DNA from: CAXBPY01 sp003455275
GTDB lineage: Bacteria; Bacteroidota; Bacteroidia; Chitinophagales; UBA10324
DNA length: 64,000 nucleotides
Reading direction: 5' to 3'
NCBI GenBank assembly: GCA_963977675.1
Contig: CAXBPY010000003.1
Location: 13,029 to 77,028 of the forward strand
The translations under genes and the position numbers were made by a program. How positions within the stretch are numbered: position 1 is the first letter of the stretch; every line of letters starts with the position of its first letter. The notes under the pieces are model-generated. The model was not told the DNA's origin. It searched no databases and saw only the letters and a list, made by a program, of their open reading frames with translations. Below, one piece after another: positions 51,914-61,146 of the stretch.

Positions 51914-52804
51914 ATGAAATTACGAGCAAACTTTTCAATAAAAGATTTAGAAAAACTTTCTGGAATAAAAGCACACACACTGCGCATATGGGAAAAACGA
52001 TATGCATTGTTTGAACCTGATCGTACGGACACTAATATCAGATTCTACTCCAATGAAGATCTTAAAAGAATTCTAAACATCAGCATTCTTAATAAAAATG
52101 GTATAAAGATTTCGAAGATAGCCAGAATGAATGATTCAGAAATTATGAGTAAAGTTTCTGAAATAAATATGGTTCGCACGGAGAACGAAGACCTAATTGA
52201 CAACCTTTTAATCGGAATGATTGATATGAACGAATCATTCTTTGAGAAAATTTTTTCGACCAGCATACTCCGAATTGGTTTTGAAAATACAATTCATAAA
52301 GTGATTTTTCCATTTTTCCAGCGAATTGGTGTAATGTGGTCAACCGGGGGAATTAATCCGGCTCAAGAGCACTTTGTCTCTAATATGGTAAGGCAAAAAC
52401 TAATTGTGGCTATTGATGGGTTAAAAAATCCTGATGAAGAAAACAATGGAACAATTTTGCTTTTCCTACCTGACAATGAGCTACACGAAATGAGTCTTTT
52501 ATTATATAACTATGCGCTTAAATCAAGACGCTTTAAAACAGTATATCTTGGCCAATCAGTTCCATTAGATACGATTGAAAAGGTTGCAGAAATCGTTAAG
52601 CCTGATTTTATTCTTTCTGTGGCAACCATTCCTTTCCCAAAAAATTATCTTGATAAATTTTTGATTACACTTGGGAATATTTCAGGAGTTAAAACAATTT
52701 TTTTGTCAGGCAAAGCAATTCTTAATTATAAAAAGAAATTTCCATCAGGCTTTAAAGTATTTAAGGACCTTCAAGAATTGCTGAACCTGATAACTTCCAA
52801 ATAG
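51914..52804 (+). CDS. MerR family regulator with cobalamin-binding domain (CarH/LitR-like)
   Basis: A 296-residue regulator. The N-terminal MerR winged helix is FSIKDLEKLSGIKAHTLRIWEKRYALFEPDRTDTNIRFYSNEDL (about 7-50). The middle four-helix region carries W-x9-EH, WSTGGINPAQEH (about 145-156), diagnostic for light-sensing CarH-type proteins. The Rossmann-like B12 domain has ELHEMSLLLYNYALKSRRFKTVYLGQSVP, keeping the Co-ligating His of ExHxxG although the Gly is Ser. CarH tetramers with adenosylcobalamin repress genes in the dark and release DNA in light. The start is chosen because the MerR fold begins there. No carotenoid gene is adjacent. Confidence 0.88.
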   Translation: MKLRANFSIKDLEKLSGIKAHTLRIWEKRYALFEPDRTDTNIRFYSNEDLKRILNISILNKNGIKISKIARMNDSEIMSKVSEINMVRTENEDLIDNLLIGMIDMNESFFEKIFSTSILRIGFENTIHKVIFPFFQRIGVMWSTGGINPAQEHFVSNMVRQKLIVAIDGLKNPDEENNGTILLFLPDNELHEMSLLLYNYALKSRRFKTVYLGQSVPLDTIEKVAEIVKPDFILSVATIPFPKNYLDKFLITLGNISGVKTIFLSGKAILNYKKKFPSGFKVFKDLQELLNLITSK

Positions 52805-52858
52805 CGTTTTAAAAAAAAATATTTTGAATCTCATGGATTTATGTGTGTTAAAATATAT

Positions 52859-52888
52859 TGTTTAACATTTTAATATAAAAGTTAAACA
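52859..52888. promoter_or_regulatory. Two further TGTTTAAC-type sites before the DUF4397 gene
   Basis: TGTTTAACA at 52859-52867 is a palindrome with one central base; GTTAAACA at 52881-52888 is a near copy. They lie 74-103 bases before the start of the DUF4397 gene and match the core of the palindrome ahead of the MerR gene. Confidence 0.5.
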
Positions 52889-52961
52889 AAATATAATTCG
52901 TTTTCATCACAGAATATTCCGGCAACAGGGAAACTGAAGAATAAAAACAAATAAAAAAAAC

Positions 52962-53981
52962 ATGAAAAAAATTTTTCTTTCCGCTGCAATCATGATGACG
53001 GCCATCTTAGCAGCAAGCAACACAAATGCTCAGACTGCCGAATTGCAAGTAATTCATAACGCCGCTGATCCTGCAGCTGCAACCGTTGATGTTTATGTGA
53101 ACGGAGCTTTAACACTCGATGATTTTGCCTTCCGAACGGCAACATCATTTCTTCCTGTACCTGCAGGAGTACTATTAAATATTGGAGTAGCTCCTGCAAG
53201 CAGTACTTCAGTAAACGACACCTTGAAAAATTTTCAAGTCACTCTGGCGAGCGGCAACAGGTATGTTGCAATTGCTAATGGGGTAGTAAACCCAGCAAAT
53301 TTTGCTTCCAATCCTGATGGAGCCAGCACTGCTTTTACTTTATTTCTTCAGGACAACATTCAAAACATGGCCTCTGACATGTCGAATGTTGATTTTATAG
53401 CCATGCATGGTTCAACAGATGCGCCAACAGTAGATGTGATAGCCCGTAATGTGGCCACGCTTGTTAATGATGCATCTTATGGCGACATCACCTCATACTT
53501 GTCAGTACCGGCTGCGGATTACATTCTTGATGTAACGCCTGCTGCGGGAAGTCCCATTGTAGCCTCTTTCGCAGCTAACCTTAGTTCACTTGGCGGAGGT
53601 TCAGCAGTAGTTTTTGCTTCCGGGTTTTTAAATCCTGCTGCGAATCAAAACGGCCCTGCCTTTGGTCTGTTTGCTGCTTTAGCAAATGGAACTGTGGTTG
53701 CTTTTTCTAATTTCACAGGAGTAAATGAAATTGAGACAAAAAACAACTTCCGAATTTTTCCAAATCCTGCTAATGATATTCTTAACTTTCAGTTTTCTGA
53801 TAACTCATCGGTAGATGAAATTTCGATTATTGATGCAGTTGGAAAAAAAGTGATGTCCATTTCAAACTCATCTGTTGAATTAAACAAAGGAATAAATATT
53901 TCCTCCTTGCAAAGCGGAATTTATTCAATCAATGTTCTAAGCAAAAACTCTTTTACAACTCAAAAATTGATTATTCAATAA
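52962..53981 (+). CDS. Secreted DUF4397 T9SS-sorted protein
   Basis: A 339-residue exported protein (signal MMTAILAASNTNAQ). Two DUF4397 beta domains are visible: AELQVIHNAADPAAATVDVYVNGALTLDDFAFRTATSF and FIAMHGSTDAPTVDVIARNVATLV. A T9SS sorting domain ends the chain (FRIFPNPANDILNFQFSD ... QSGIYSINVLSKNSFTTQKLIIQ). DUF4397 repeats are thought to be adhesive or scaffold-like, without known activity. The gene lies just after the CarH-like regulator and the TGTTTAAC sites. Confidence 0.9.
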   Translation: MKKIFLSAAIMMTAILAASNTNAQTAELQVIHNAADPAAATVDVYVNGALTLDDFAFRTATSFLPVPAGVLLNIGVAPASSTSVNDTLKNFQVTLASGNRYVAIANGVVNPANFASNPDGASTAFTLFLQDNIQNMASDMSNVDFIAMHGSTDAPTVDVIARNVATLVNDASYGDITSYLSVPAADYILDVTPAAGSPIVASFAANLSSLGGGSAVVFASGFLNPAANQNGPAFGLFAALANGTVVAFSNFTGVNEIETKNNFRIFPNPANDILNFQFSDNSSVDEISIIDAVGKKVMSISNSSVELNKGINISSLQSGIYSINVLSKNSFTTQKLIIQ

Positions 53982-54000
53982 GTTTCAAGTTATGCTGATT

Positions 54001-54044
54001 AAAGAATTTTTTCACACCTGGTGTGAAAACATTCTTTTTTTTTA
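54001..54044 (+). terminator. Intrinsic terminator after the DUF4397 gene
   Basis: The stem runs from AAAGAAT through TTTTCACACC, and pairs with GGTGTGAAAA through ATTCTTT, closed by a 1-base loop as written (effectively a tetraloop). It is followed by a long T-run. It begins 20 bases past the stop codon. Confidence 0.85.
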
Positions 54045-54387
54045 AATGATATTCAATGAATGTTTCGTTCATTTTACTCAGATAATTAGTTGTAATCAGA
54101 ATTACGAATTGTATTTAAGTGCTGGCCACGGTTAAGACGCAATCTGGTTAGGATAGCCTAAAGAAACTGAAACCCTATAATACGACTGGTTGATGCAGCC
54201 CATTGCATAACCGAAAGTTCTTTCTCAATGATTACAATTCTAAGCCTTGTTTATAGCTCGCCCTATGTCGAAAATTTTATTAGGCTAAAAGAATAAATTG
54301 AATGATGATAACTTTTGAACTAATTCCTTGCCATAGTAAAAGTCAATAAATAGAACCTTTAAGCGAAGCAATTATTAAAAGAATAAA
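54045..54387. other. Unexplained intergenic segment
   Basis: No open frame is credible here. The stretch 54121-54290 is richer in G+C than its surroundings. On the minus strand a fragment reads FGYAMGCINQSYYRVSVSLGYPNQIAS before a stop, which may be a decayed gene remnant. A 7-base inverted repeat (AGCCTAA at about 54155, TTAGGCT at about 54282) brackets it. Confidence 0.35.
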
Positions 54388-56355
54388 TCATTTACTCTCT
54401 CTCAGCAGTTTCTGCTTTAGCATTTCAAAATATGCCGGATTGATATTGAACCCGAGTTGCTGTGCGCGTGTGGCATCATCAATTGCCGCCTGAAAATTAT
54501 TCTGTGCAAATTCAATGTCAGCGCGTGTTGCATAGAGTGAACCATCATTTTCATAGGCAGAAATTGCATAGTTGATATCGCTGAGCGCTGCATCGTAATG
54601 ATGAAAAGCCAGGTTGCTGCGAGCGCGGTTTTTGTAACAGTCAGCATAGGTGGGTTCAATTTCAATAGCGCGGTTGTAACACATCAACGCGCTGTCGGTT
54701 TTCCCTTGCATGTCGAGCAGGTTTCCGAGATTGCTGTAAGCATGTGAATTGTTAGGCTCGGCTATCAACACCAATTTAAAATCACGATAAGCGGAATCAT
54801 ACTTCCCTGCAATGCTGAGTGCAATGCCGCGGTTCATGTGCGCTCCCGGATAATCGGGATTGTATTGCAATGCGTGTGTGCAATCGTTAATTGCTTGCTG
54901 TGTGTTTCCTTTCACTCTGAAAATATCAGAACGGTTGATGAGTGCTTCAGGATATTTCGGTTGCAGGCGAATTGCTTCGTTGAATTCATTGAGCGCTTCT
55001 TCAAGCCGATTGTTCTTTTGGTAATAACTTCCGAGATTGTTGTGAGCAACTGGAGCATATTCATACTTCTTAATTGTGTCGAGCCAAAGTGTTTCAGAAT
55101 TTTTCCAGACAGCAATGCGATCATAAGCAAGAACTGATTGTGTGATGATGAGCACAACAACCGCCAGATAAAAAACTTGCTTCATCATTCCTGATGAAAA
55201 TCTTTTTGAAAATTCTGATGAAGCATAAGCAATGAGAATAAATAATCCGATGTAGGCAAGATAAGTGTAGCGGTCTGCCATGATTGCCGCACCAACGGGA
55301 AGTATCTGAAGAATGAGCGCAACATTCACTAAAAAAAATCCAAGACCGAAAATCACAACTCTGTTTGTCCTGAATTTCCAAAACACAATTGCTGCAATAA
55401 GTAAAAGCAAAACCGGTGAACACCATATCAGCCAACTGTAACCCATTCCCTTTAATGGATAAGGATAGAACGCAGAGAGCGGAGATGGAAAAATTGCTTT
55501 GTAGAAATAACTGAAGAGCGAGTAAGCAGCGAACAACATCTTCTCATAAAAATTATAGTATGGAATATCAGCTATGGATTTACTCATTGCTTGCGCTTTC
55601 ACAGCAAGCAATCCAAACACAATTGACAAAACGAAGAATGGAATTTTCTCAATAAGAGTTTTCCATTTCCACTCGCGCTTTTGCAGGTAATCAATTCCAA
55701 GCAACACAACAGGAAGCGTGACTGCCTGACCTTTTGATAAGAGTGAAAGAAGAAATGTGAAAAGGCAAAGTGAGTAAGTCAACACTGAATTCATTTTTGA
55801 ATTCATCAAGTAAAAAATCAAACTCAATAAATAGAAGCACACATACATCACATCCTTGCGCTCTGAAATCCAAGCGACCGATTCAGTGTGCGCAGGATGA
55901 ACGGCAAACAGTGCTGCCACAATAGCCGCTGCCCATGCAGATTCCAGCAGAAGCAAAATGAAAAAGAAAACAAGCGCGGTGTTGAGTAAATGAAAGATTA
56001 CTGCGGTGCGATGAAATCCTTTTGCATCATCACCATACATTTTCCAATCAAGCGCAAGCGAAATCATCGGCAGCGGATGATAGTTTCCCATTTCCTGATG
56101 ATTAGGATTAAATAAAGTTTTTAGTGTTTCGGCATTCAGATTTTGAGTGAGCGGATTTTCGAGAACATAACCCCGGTCATCCCAATTGGTCCACTCATTT
56201 TCAAGAGCAGGATAGTAAATGAAGAGCGTGAGAGCAAGAACTCCGGCAAGCAAAAACCATTTTAGAATTCCTGGCTGATTTTTTTTCTCCTGCGATTTCA
56301 CAGCAGCTTCATCAGCTTTTTTTGAAAGAGTTTTTTTCTTCAGAGTTTTTTTCAT
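54388..56355 (-). CDS. TMTC-like membrane protein with C-terminal TPR repeats
   Basis: A 655-residue protein. About ten membrane helices (residues 30-400) hold the luminal/periplasmic motif EWTNWDDRGYVLENP (about 53-67), including the Asp pair typical of GT-C enzymes and TMTC/OST-like proteins. At least five TPRs follow (about 425-640; e.g. APVAHNNLGSYYQKNNRLEEALNEFNEAIRLQPKYPEAL). It probably transfers a sugar from a lipid carrier to a protein or glycan outside the cytoplasmic face; the acceptor is unknown. It lies downstream of a short signal-peptide gene on the same strand. Confidence 0.85.
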   Translation of the reverse strand: MKKTLKKKTLSKKADEAAVKSQEKKNQPGILKWFLLAGVLALTLFIYYPALENEWTNWDDRGYVLENPLTQNLNAETLKTLFNPNHQEMGNYHPLPMISLALDWKMYGDDAKGFHRTAVIFHLLNTALVFFFILLLLESAWAAAIVAALFAVHPAHTESVAWISERKDVMYVCFYLLSLIFYLMNSKMNSVLTYSLCLFTFLLSLLSKGQAVTLPVVLLGIDYLQKREWKWKTLIEKIPFFVLSIVFGLLAVKAQAMSKSIADIPYYNFYEKMLFAAYSLFSYFYKAIFPSPLSAFYPYPLKGMGYSWLIWCSPVLLLLIAAIVFWKFRTNRVVIFGLGFFLVNVALILQILPVGAAIMADRYTYLAYIGLFILIAYASSEFSKRFSSGMMKQVFYLAVVVLIITQSVLAYDRIAVWKNSETLWLDTIKKYEYAPVAHNNLGSYYQKNNRLEEALNEFNEAIRLQPKYPEALINRSDIFRVKGNTQQAINDCTHALQYNPDYPGAHMNRGIALSIAGKYDSAYRDFKLVLIAEPNNSHAYSNLGNLLDMQGKTDSALMCYNRAIEIEPTYADCYKNRARSNLAFHHYDAALSDINYAISAYENDGSLYATRADIEFAQNNFQAAIDDATRAQQLGFNINPAYFEMLKQKLLRESK

Positions 56356-56377
56356 TTAGAATAATCTATTCGGTTTT

Positions 56378-56926
56378 TCAATATTCTTTCTTCGAATAAA
56401 AAATGTTGTAACTGTAACCGGTTTGCGGCTCTAAACTGTTACAGAAATAATTACCTGAAACTAAAAAATATTTTTCTTCAAAAGGTTCCTCAACCGAAAC
56501 GCAGTATCCTAAAGATGGAGAGTAGTTTGAATTTTGAATAACCAGAGGATTGAATTCACTGTATTCTCGTTCTGTCACTTTGAGAAAAAGAGTATCTCCT
56601 TCAATTCTCCATGAACCAAATTCTACTTGATGAAACATTGTCGTCCAGCTATCTTCTTTACTGCTGCTTACTTCGCGGGCAAAATCACCGTAACGATATA
56701 ATTCTAATTCATAATAAGTCACCTCATCTGAAATCGGAACAACTTCAACATCGGTTCCATCCGACATCGTGTAGTGTTCAAATGAATATGAATGAGTGTA
56801 GGAATATTTTCCGTGAAAAACTTTTCGCAGACTGTCTTGCTTAACTTCTTTCGATTGTTGCGCTCTTGAACTGAAAGCAGTGATGAGTAAGAATAAGAAT
56901 GGAAAAAATGTTTTATGATTCATCAT
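56378..56926 (-). CDS. Exported protein of unknown function
   Basis: A 182-residue protein with signal peptide (FFPFLFLLITAFSSRAQ). The mature part is beta-rich (YSFEHYTMSDGTDVEVVPISDEVTYYELELYRYGDFARE) and ends SYNIFYSKKEY. I recognise no family. Its stop is 22 bases before the TMTC-like gene, so they may be co-transcribed. Confidence 0.6.
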   Translation of the reverse strand: MMNHKTFFPFLFLLITAFSSRAQQSKEVKQDSLRKVFHGKYSYTHSYSFEHYTMSDGTDVEVVPISDEVTYYELELYRYGDFAREVSSSKEDSWTTMFHQVEFGSWRIEGDTLFLKVTEREYSEFNPLVIQNSNYSPSLGYCVSVEEPFEEKYFLVSGNYFCNSLEPQTGYSYNIFYSKKEY

Positions 56927-56979
56927 TTGTTATTGCGAAAATAATTTTCTGATTTTCTTTACCTCATTAAATCACAAAC

Positions 56980-57958
56980 ATGAAATCAAGATTTACAATT
57001 TCTCTTCTCGCACTCTCTTTATTTTTTATTCGCTCCGCTGCACAGTCTTCATCTGAAAATGTGAGCTTCGATAATTACACCAGTGCAAGTGACAATGATT
57101 TGGTCAACTGGTTTTCGGGTGGAAATGGCTTAACTCAAATTACTTCAAATGGAATCACGGGCGGTTGCTTAACTACTCCTGATTCCATTTCATGGGGAAA
57201 CGACAACGCAAATTATTGTTTCAAATATGTTGCAGGCACGCCGAATGCAACAAGTGTTTGTTTTAAGTATGACACTGCAATGACTTCGCTTCCGAGTTAT
57301 GCTCGTTGCGCAACTATCTGGCTGGCGCCTCAGGCAGATTGGAATCACTACATCGTGGCTTCTGTTTCCCCATCAGAAGAAAATGGAAGTGATTTCTTAT
57401 TCGTGGATTGATAACAACGGACCAACGCTGAATCTTGTTCAGGGAAATTGGTATCAGCTTTCATTGAATACAAATTATGGTTCTTCTGATTCAGTTTATA
57501 TTCATTCGGAATTGAATGACCTTGGGGCTAATGGTCTCGGCGCTCCAACACTTGTTGGTCAATCAACAGGAGCAATCATTGACAATGTTTTTGCGATTGA
57601 CACTTCCATTCAAATCGGAATCAGTGGCTCTCATAAAGGCGGCGCATTGTATCTGGATAATTTTTCTTTCGGCGGAAAGAAGGGTTCTGACTCATGTTCT
57701 TACAGCAGTCAACTGAATGGTGTAAATGATTTACAGCAATCAGCTGATTGGAATTTCTACTCTGATAATTCTGTGATTCATCTTTCAAATTCTTCTTCTT
57801 TGAATATTGAAATCATCAACCTCACCGGAGAAATTATTTTCACAGTAAAAGTGAATCAGGATTTTTCTTACAACACTTCACGGCTTCCTGCGGGAATTTA
57901 TTTTTTGAAACTGGAATCAAGTAATAAAAACATGGTCAGAAAGTTTGTGGTGAATTAG
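56980..57958 (+). pseudogene. T9SS-sorted secreted protein gene interrupted by a frameshift
   Basis: Two overlapping frames together make one protein. The first (56980-57411, 143 residues) has a signal peptide (LLALSLFFIRSAAQ) and opens a beta-sandwich. It ends at TGA inside GATTGATAACAAC. The second frame continues with NNGPTLNLVQGNWYQLSLNTNYG and ends in a T9SS sorting domain (WNFYSDNSVIHLSNSSS ... GIYFLKLESSNKNMVRKFVVN). Removing one base near 57405-57411 joins them into a continuous product of about 326 residues. It may be a true mutation or an assembly error. Confidence 0.8.
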
Positions 57959-58035
57959 AAAACACTTTCCATTTCTATGTGAATTCTTCGGGGCATCTCA
58001 TTTGGTTGTGAAATTATTTTCACAAAAAACTTTTA

Positions 58036-59730
58036 ATGACTTTCTCCGAATTCCCTTACACGCGTCCTGACTTCATTCAGTTTAAAAAAGATTTTCAGCA
58101 ACTCGTTTCTTCTTTCAGCACATCAACTGATGTGAATGAACTGCAATCGCTCTTCGAAAAAATTTATTCGATGCGACGCAGTTTCGATACTGCAATGACT
58201 ATTGTTTCCATTCGAAACAGTGTGAATACTGCTGATGAGTTTTATGAAAAGGAACAAGAATTCATGGACGAAAACGAACCTATGTATCGAGACCTGGTGA
58301 TGCAGGTCTACAAAGCGCTCATCAATTCTTCGAAGAGAAATGAGTTAGAAAAAATTTACGGCACACAACTTTTCATGCTTGCGGAGTTGAGTATCAAAAC
58401 TTTTTCTACTGAAATCATTGAAGACCTTCAAAAAGAAAATCAACTCACAACTGAATACACCAAGCTTCTTGCTTCAGCTAAAATTGAATTTCAGGGAAAC
58501 ACATACAACCTCAGCGGGCTGGTTCCTTTCAAGCAATCGGAAGACAGAAATATCAGAAGAGAAGCGCACGCAAAATCAGATAACTGGTTTGCAGAAAATC
58601 ATCAGCGACTCGATGAAATTTTTGATGAGTTGGTAAAACTCCGTCATAAGATGGCGCTCAAGTTGGGTTACAAGAATTTTGTGGAACTCGGTTACGCACG
58701 AATGCAGCGCGTGGATTACAATCAGCAAATGGTTTCTGTTTTTCGTGAGAATGTTCGCAAGCACTTGGTTCCTCTTTCAAGTGAATTGAAACATCGTCAG
58801 CAAAATCGCCTCTCACTTTCTGATTTAAAATATTATGATGAAGGAATTGATTTCAAAACCGGAAATGCAAAACCACACGGCAATCCTGATTGGATAGTGA
58901 ATCATGCAACAGTGATGTATGATGAACTCTCAAAAGAGACTGGTGAGTTTTTTCATTTTATGCTCGATTCGCAACTTATGGATTTGGTGAACAAGCCAAA
59001 CAAAGCGGGCGGCGGTTACTGCACTTATCTTTCTTCATACAAGGCGCCCTACATCTTCAGCAATTTCAACGGCACGAGTCATGACATTGATGTGCTCACG
59101 CACGAGGCAGGTCATGCGTTTCAGGCGTATCGTTCGCGCAATCTTACGGTAGATGAATATCTCTCGCCAACACTCGAAGCGTGTGAGATTCATAGCATGA
59201 GCATGGAGTTTATTGCATGGCCCTGGATGGAAAAATATTTCGAAGAGCAAACAGAAAAATACAAGTATGCGCATCTCACTCATGCGCTCATGTTTATTCC
59301 GTATGGAGTGGCGGTGGATGAGTTTCAGCATTTCATTTATAAAAACCCTGACGCAACTCCGCAAGAAAGAAATGCAGCATGGCGACGCATCGAAAAAAAA
59401 TATTTACCGCTTCGCGATTATGATGGGAATAATTATTTAGAGAACGGCGGTTTCTGGCAGCGGCAAATGCACATCTATCGCTCACCATTCTACTACATTG
59501 ATTACACACTCGCGCAGATCTGTGCTTTCCAGTTCTGGAAAAAATCGAGAGAGAATCTTTCCGTTGCAATGAAGGACTACATCACACTTTGCGATGCAGG
59601 CGGCAGCATGTCATTCTTAAAATTAGTTGAGCTCGCGAAAATCAAATCACCTTTTGAAGAGCAAACCATGATGAATGTCATGGCAGAAGCAAAGAGTTGG
59701 CTCAGTTCAGTAGATGATATGAAACTTTGA
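58036..59730 (+). CDS. M3 family oligoendopeptidase
   Basis: A 564-residue metallopeptidase. The zinc motif is HEAGH at 356-360 with a third ligand near Glu384 in LEACEIHSMSMEF. The long N-terminal helical domain starts PDFIQFKKDFQQLVSSF. It lacks a signal peptide, so it works in the cytoplasm on short peptides, like PepF. The gene is monocistronic and starts with ATG 58036. Confidence 0.94.
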   Translation: MTFSEFPYTRPDFIQFKKDFQQLVSSFSTSTDVNELQSLFEKIYSMRRSFDTAMTIVSIRNSVNTADEFYEKEQEFMDENEPMYRDLVMQVYKALINSSKRNELEKIYGTQLFMLAELSIKTFSTEIIEDLQKENQLTTEYTKLLASAKIEFQGNTYNLSGLVPFKQSEDRNIRREAHAKSDNWFAENHQRLDEIFDELVKLRHKMALKLGYKNFVELGYARMQRVDYNQQMVSVFRENVRKHLVPLSSELKHRQQNRLSLSDLKYYDEGIDFKTGNAKPHGNPDWIVNHATVMYDELSKETGEFFHFMLDSQLMDLVNKPNKAGGGYCTYLSSYKAPYIFSNFNGTSHDIDVLTHEAGHAFQAYRSRNLTVDEYLSPTLEACEIHSMSMEFIAWPWMEKYFEEQTEKYKYAHLTHALMFIPYGVAVDEFQHFIYKNPDATPQERNAAWRRIEKKYLPLRDYDGNNYLENGGFWQRQMHIYRSPFYYIDYTLAQICAFQFWKKSRENLSVAMKDYITLCDAGGSMSFLKLVELAKIKSPFEEQTMMNVMAEAKSWLSSVDDMKL

Positions 59731-59817
59731 TTTAAAGAAAAGGAACTTTCCTCGCTATTATGAGATTCTAAACTTCAGATACTGCAAATACATTTGCAGA
59801 AAATAAAAAAATTAAGA

Positions 59818-60996
59818 ATGAACGAAGTTTATATCATGAGCATTGCCCGCACACCGATTGGAAGTTTAAGCGGCGCGTTGGCTTCACTTACAGCACCACA
59901 ACTTGGAGCAGCTGCAATGAAAGCAGCGATGGAACGCTCAGGAATTTCACCTGACAAAATTCAGGAAGTGTATATGGGAAATGTGCTTGGCGCTAACATT
60001 GGTCAGGCACCTGCACAGCAGGCAAGTATTGCTGCCGGCATTCCAACCAATGTGCCTTGCACGACAGTAAATAAAGTGTGTGCCTCGGGTATGAAAGCCA
60101 TTATGCTTGGAGCAGAATCAATCATGCTTGGGATCAATGATATTGTAATTGCAGGTGGAATGGAAAGCATGAGCAATGTTCCATATTATCTTGATAAGGC
60201 GCGCAATGGTTATCGTCTTGGTCACGGACAAATTATTGATGGAATTATTCGCGATGGTTTGTGGGATCCCTATTCTGATTTTCACATGGGAAATGCAGCG
60301 GAAGTTTGCGCGAAGGAATACAACATCACTCGGGCAGATCAGGATAACTATGCAATAGAATCTTACAAGCGTGCGCAAAAAGCTTATGCTGAAAAGTCTT
60401 TTTCCGATGAAATAATTCCGGTTGAAGTGATGAGCGGTAAGGAAAAAATTTTAGTGAGTGAAGATGAAGAATACAAAAAAGTAAAATTTGAAAAACTGCC
60501 TACTCTTCGTTCTGCATTTCAAAAAGATGGAACTATCACCGCTGCCAATGCAAGTAAAATAAATGATGGAGCATCTGCAGTTGTGTTGATGAGTGCAGCA
60601 AAGGCAAAGGAACTTGGTTTAAAACCGCTCGCAAAAATTACCGGTTTTGCTGATGCAGCCCAGGCACCAACATGGTTTACTACTACTCCGGCTCTCGCGA
60701 TTCCAAAAGCATTGAAGATGGCTGGAAAAGAAATTTCGCAAGTTGACTTTGCTGAAATCAATGAAGCATTCTCTGTAGTAAGTATCATCAACAACCGAAT
60801 GCTTAAGTTGGATGATTCGAAAGTGAATATCAATGGCGGTGCTGTTTCACTTGGCCACCCGATTGGTTCTTCAGGTGCGCGCATTACAGTTACCCTTGCA
60901 AATATCCTGAAACACAAAAATGCAAAACTTGGAGTGGCAGGAATTTGTAACGGTGGCGGTGGTGCTTCAGCAATTGTGCTGGAGAATATGAATTAA
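59818..60996 (+). CDS. Acetyl-CoA C-acetyltransferase (thiolase)
   Basis: A 392-residue thiolase. The nucleophile is Cys88 in TTVNKVCASGMKA; the other active-site parts are GGAVSLGHPIGSSGARI and the final cysteine in GICNGGGGASA. It condenses or cleaves acetyl-CoA units (ketone, mevalonate or fatty-acid degradation). I start at MNEVYIMSIART (59818), because the eight upstream codons do not match the family. No fadB-like partner lies next to it. Confidence 0.95.
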   Translation: MNEVYIMSIARTPIGSLSGALASLTAPQLGAAAMKAAMERSGISPDKIQEVYMGNVLGANIGQAPAQQASIAAGIPTNVPCTTVNKVCASGMKAIMLGAESIMLGINDIVIAGGMESMSNVPYYLDKARNGYRLGHGQIIDGIIRDGLWDPYSDFHMGNAAEVCAKEYNITRADQDNYAIESYKRAQKAYAEKSFSDEIIPVEVMSGKEKILVSEDEEYKKVKFEKLPTLRSAFQKDGTITAANASKINDGASAVVLMSAAKAKELGLKPLAKITGFADAAQAPTWFTTTPALAIPKALKMAGKEISQVDFAEINEAFSVVSIINNRMLKLDDSKVNINGGAVSLGHPIGSSGARITVTLANILKHKNAKLGVAGICNGGGGASAIVLENMN

Positions 60997-61146
60997 GATA
61001 GTTTGGTAATTGATTATACATGGTTCTGGTTTTCATTTTCTGAAAAGCATTAATTCAATTACTCATATTTTCTTCCATCTACTCAATAGAATTACCTGAT
61101 ACTTTAAAATTCTTTCCACTAAAAAAGATTTCTGTTTTTTAGAGGC

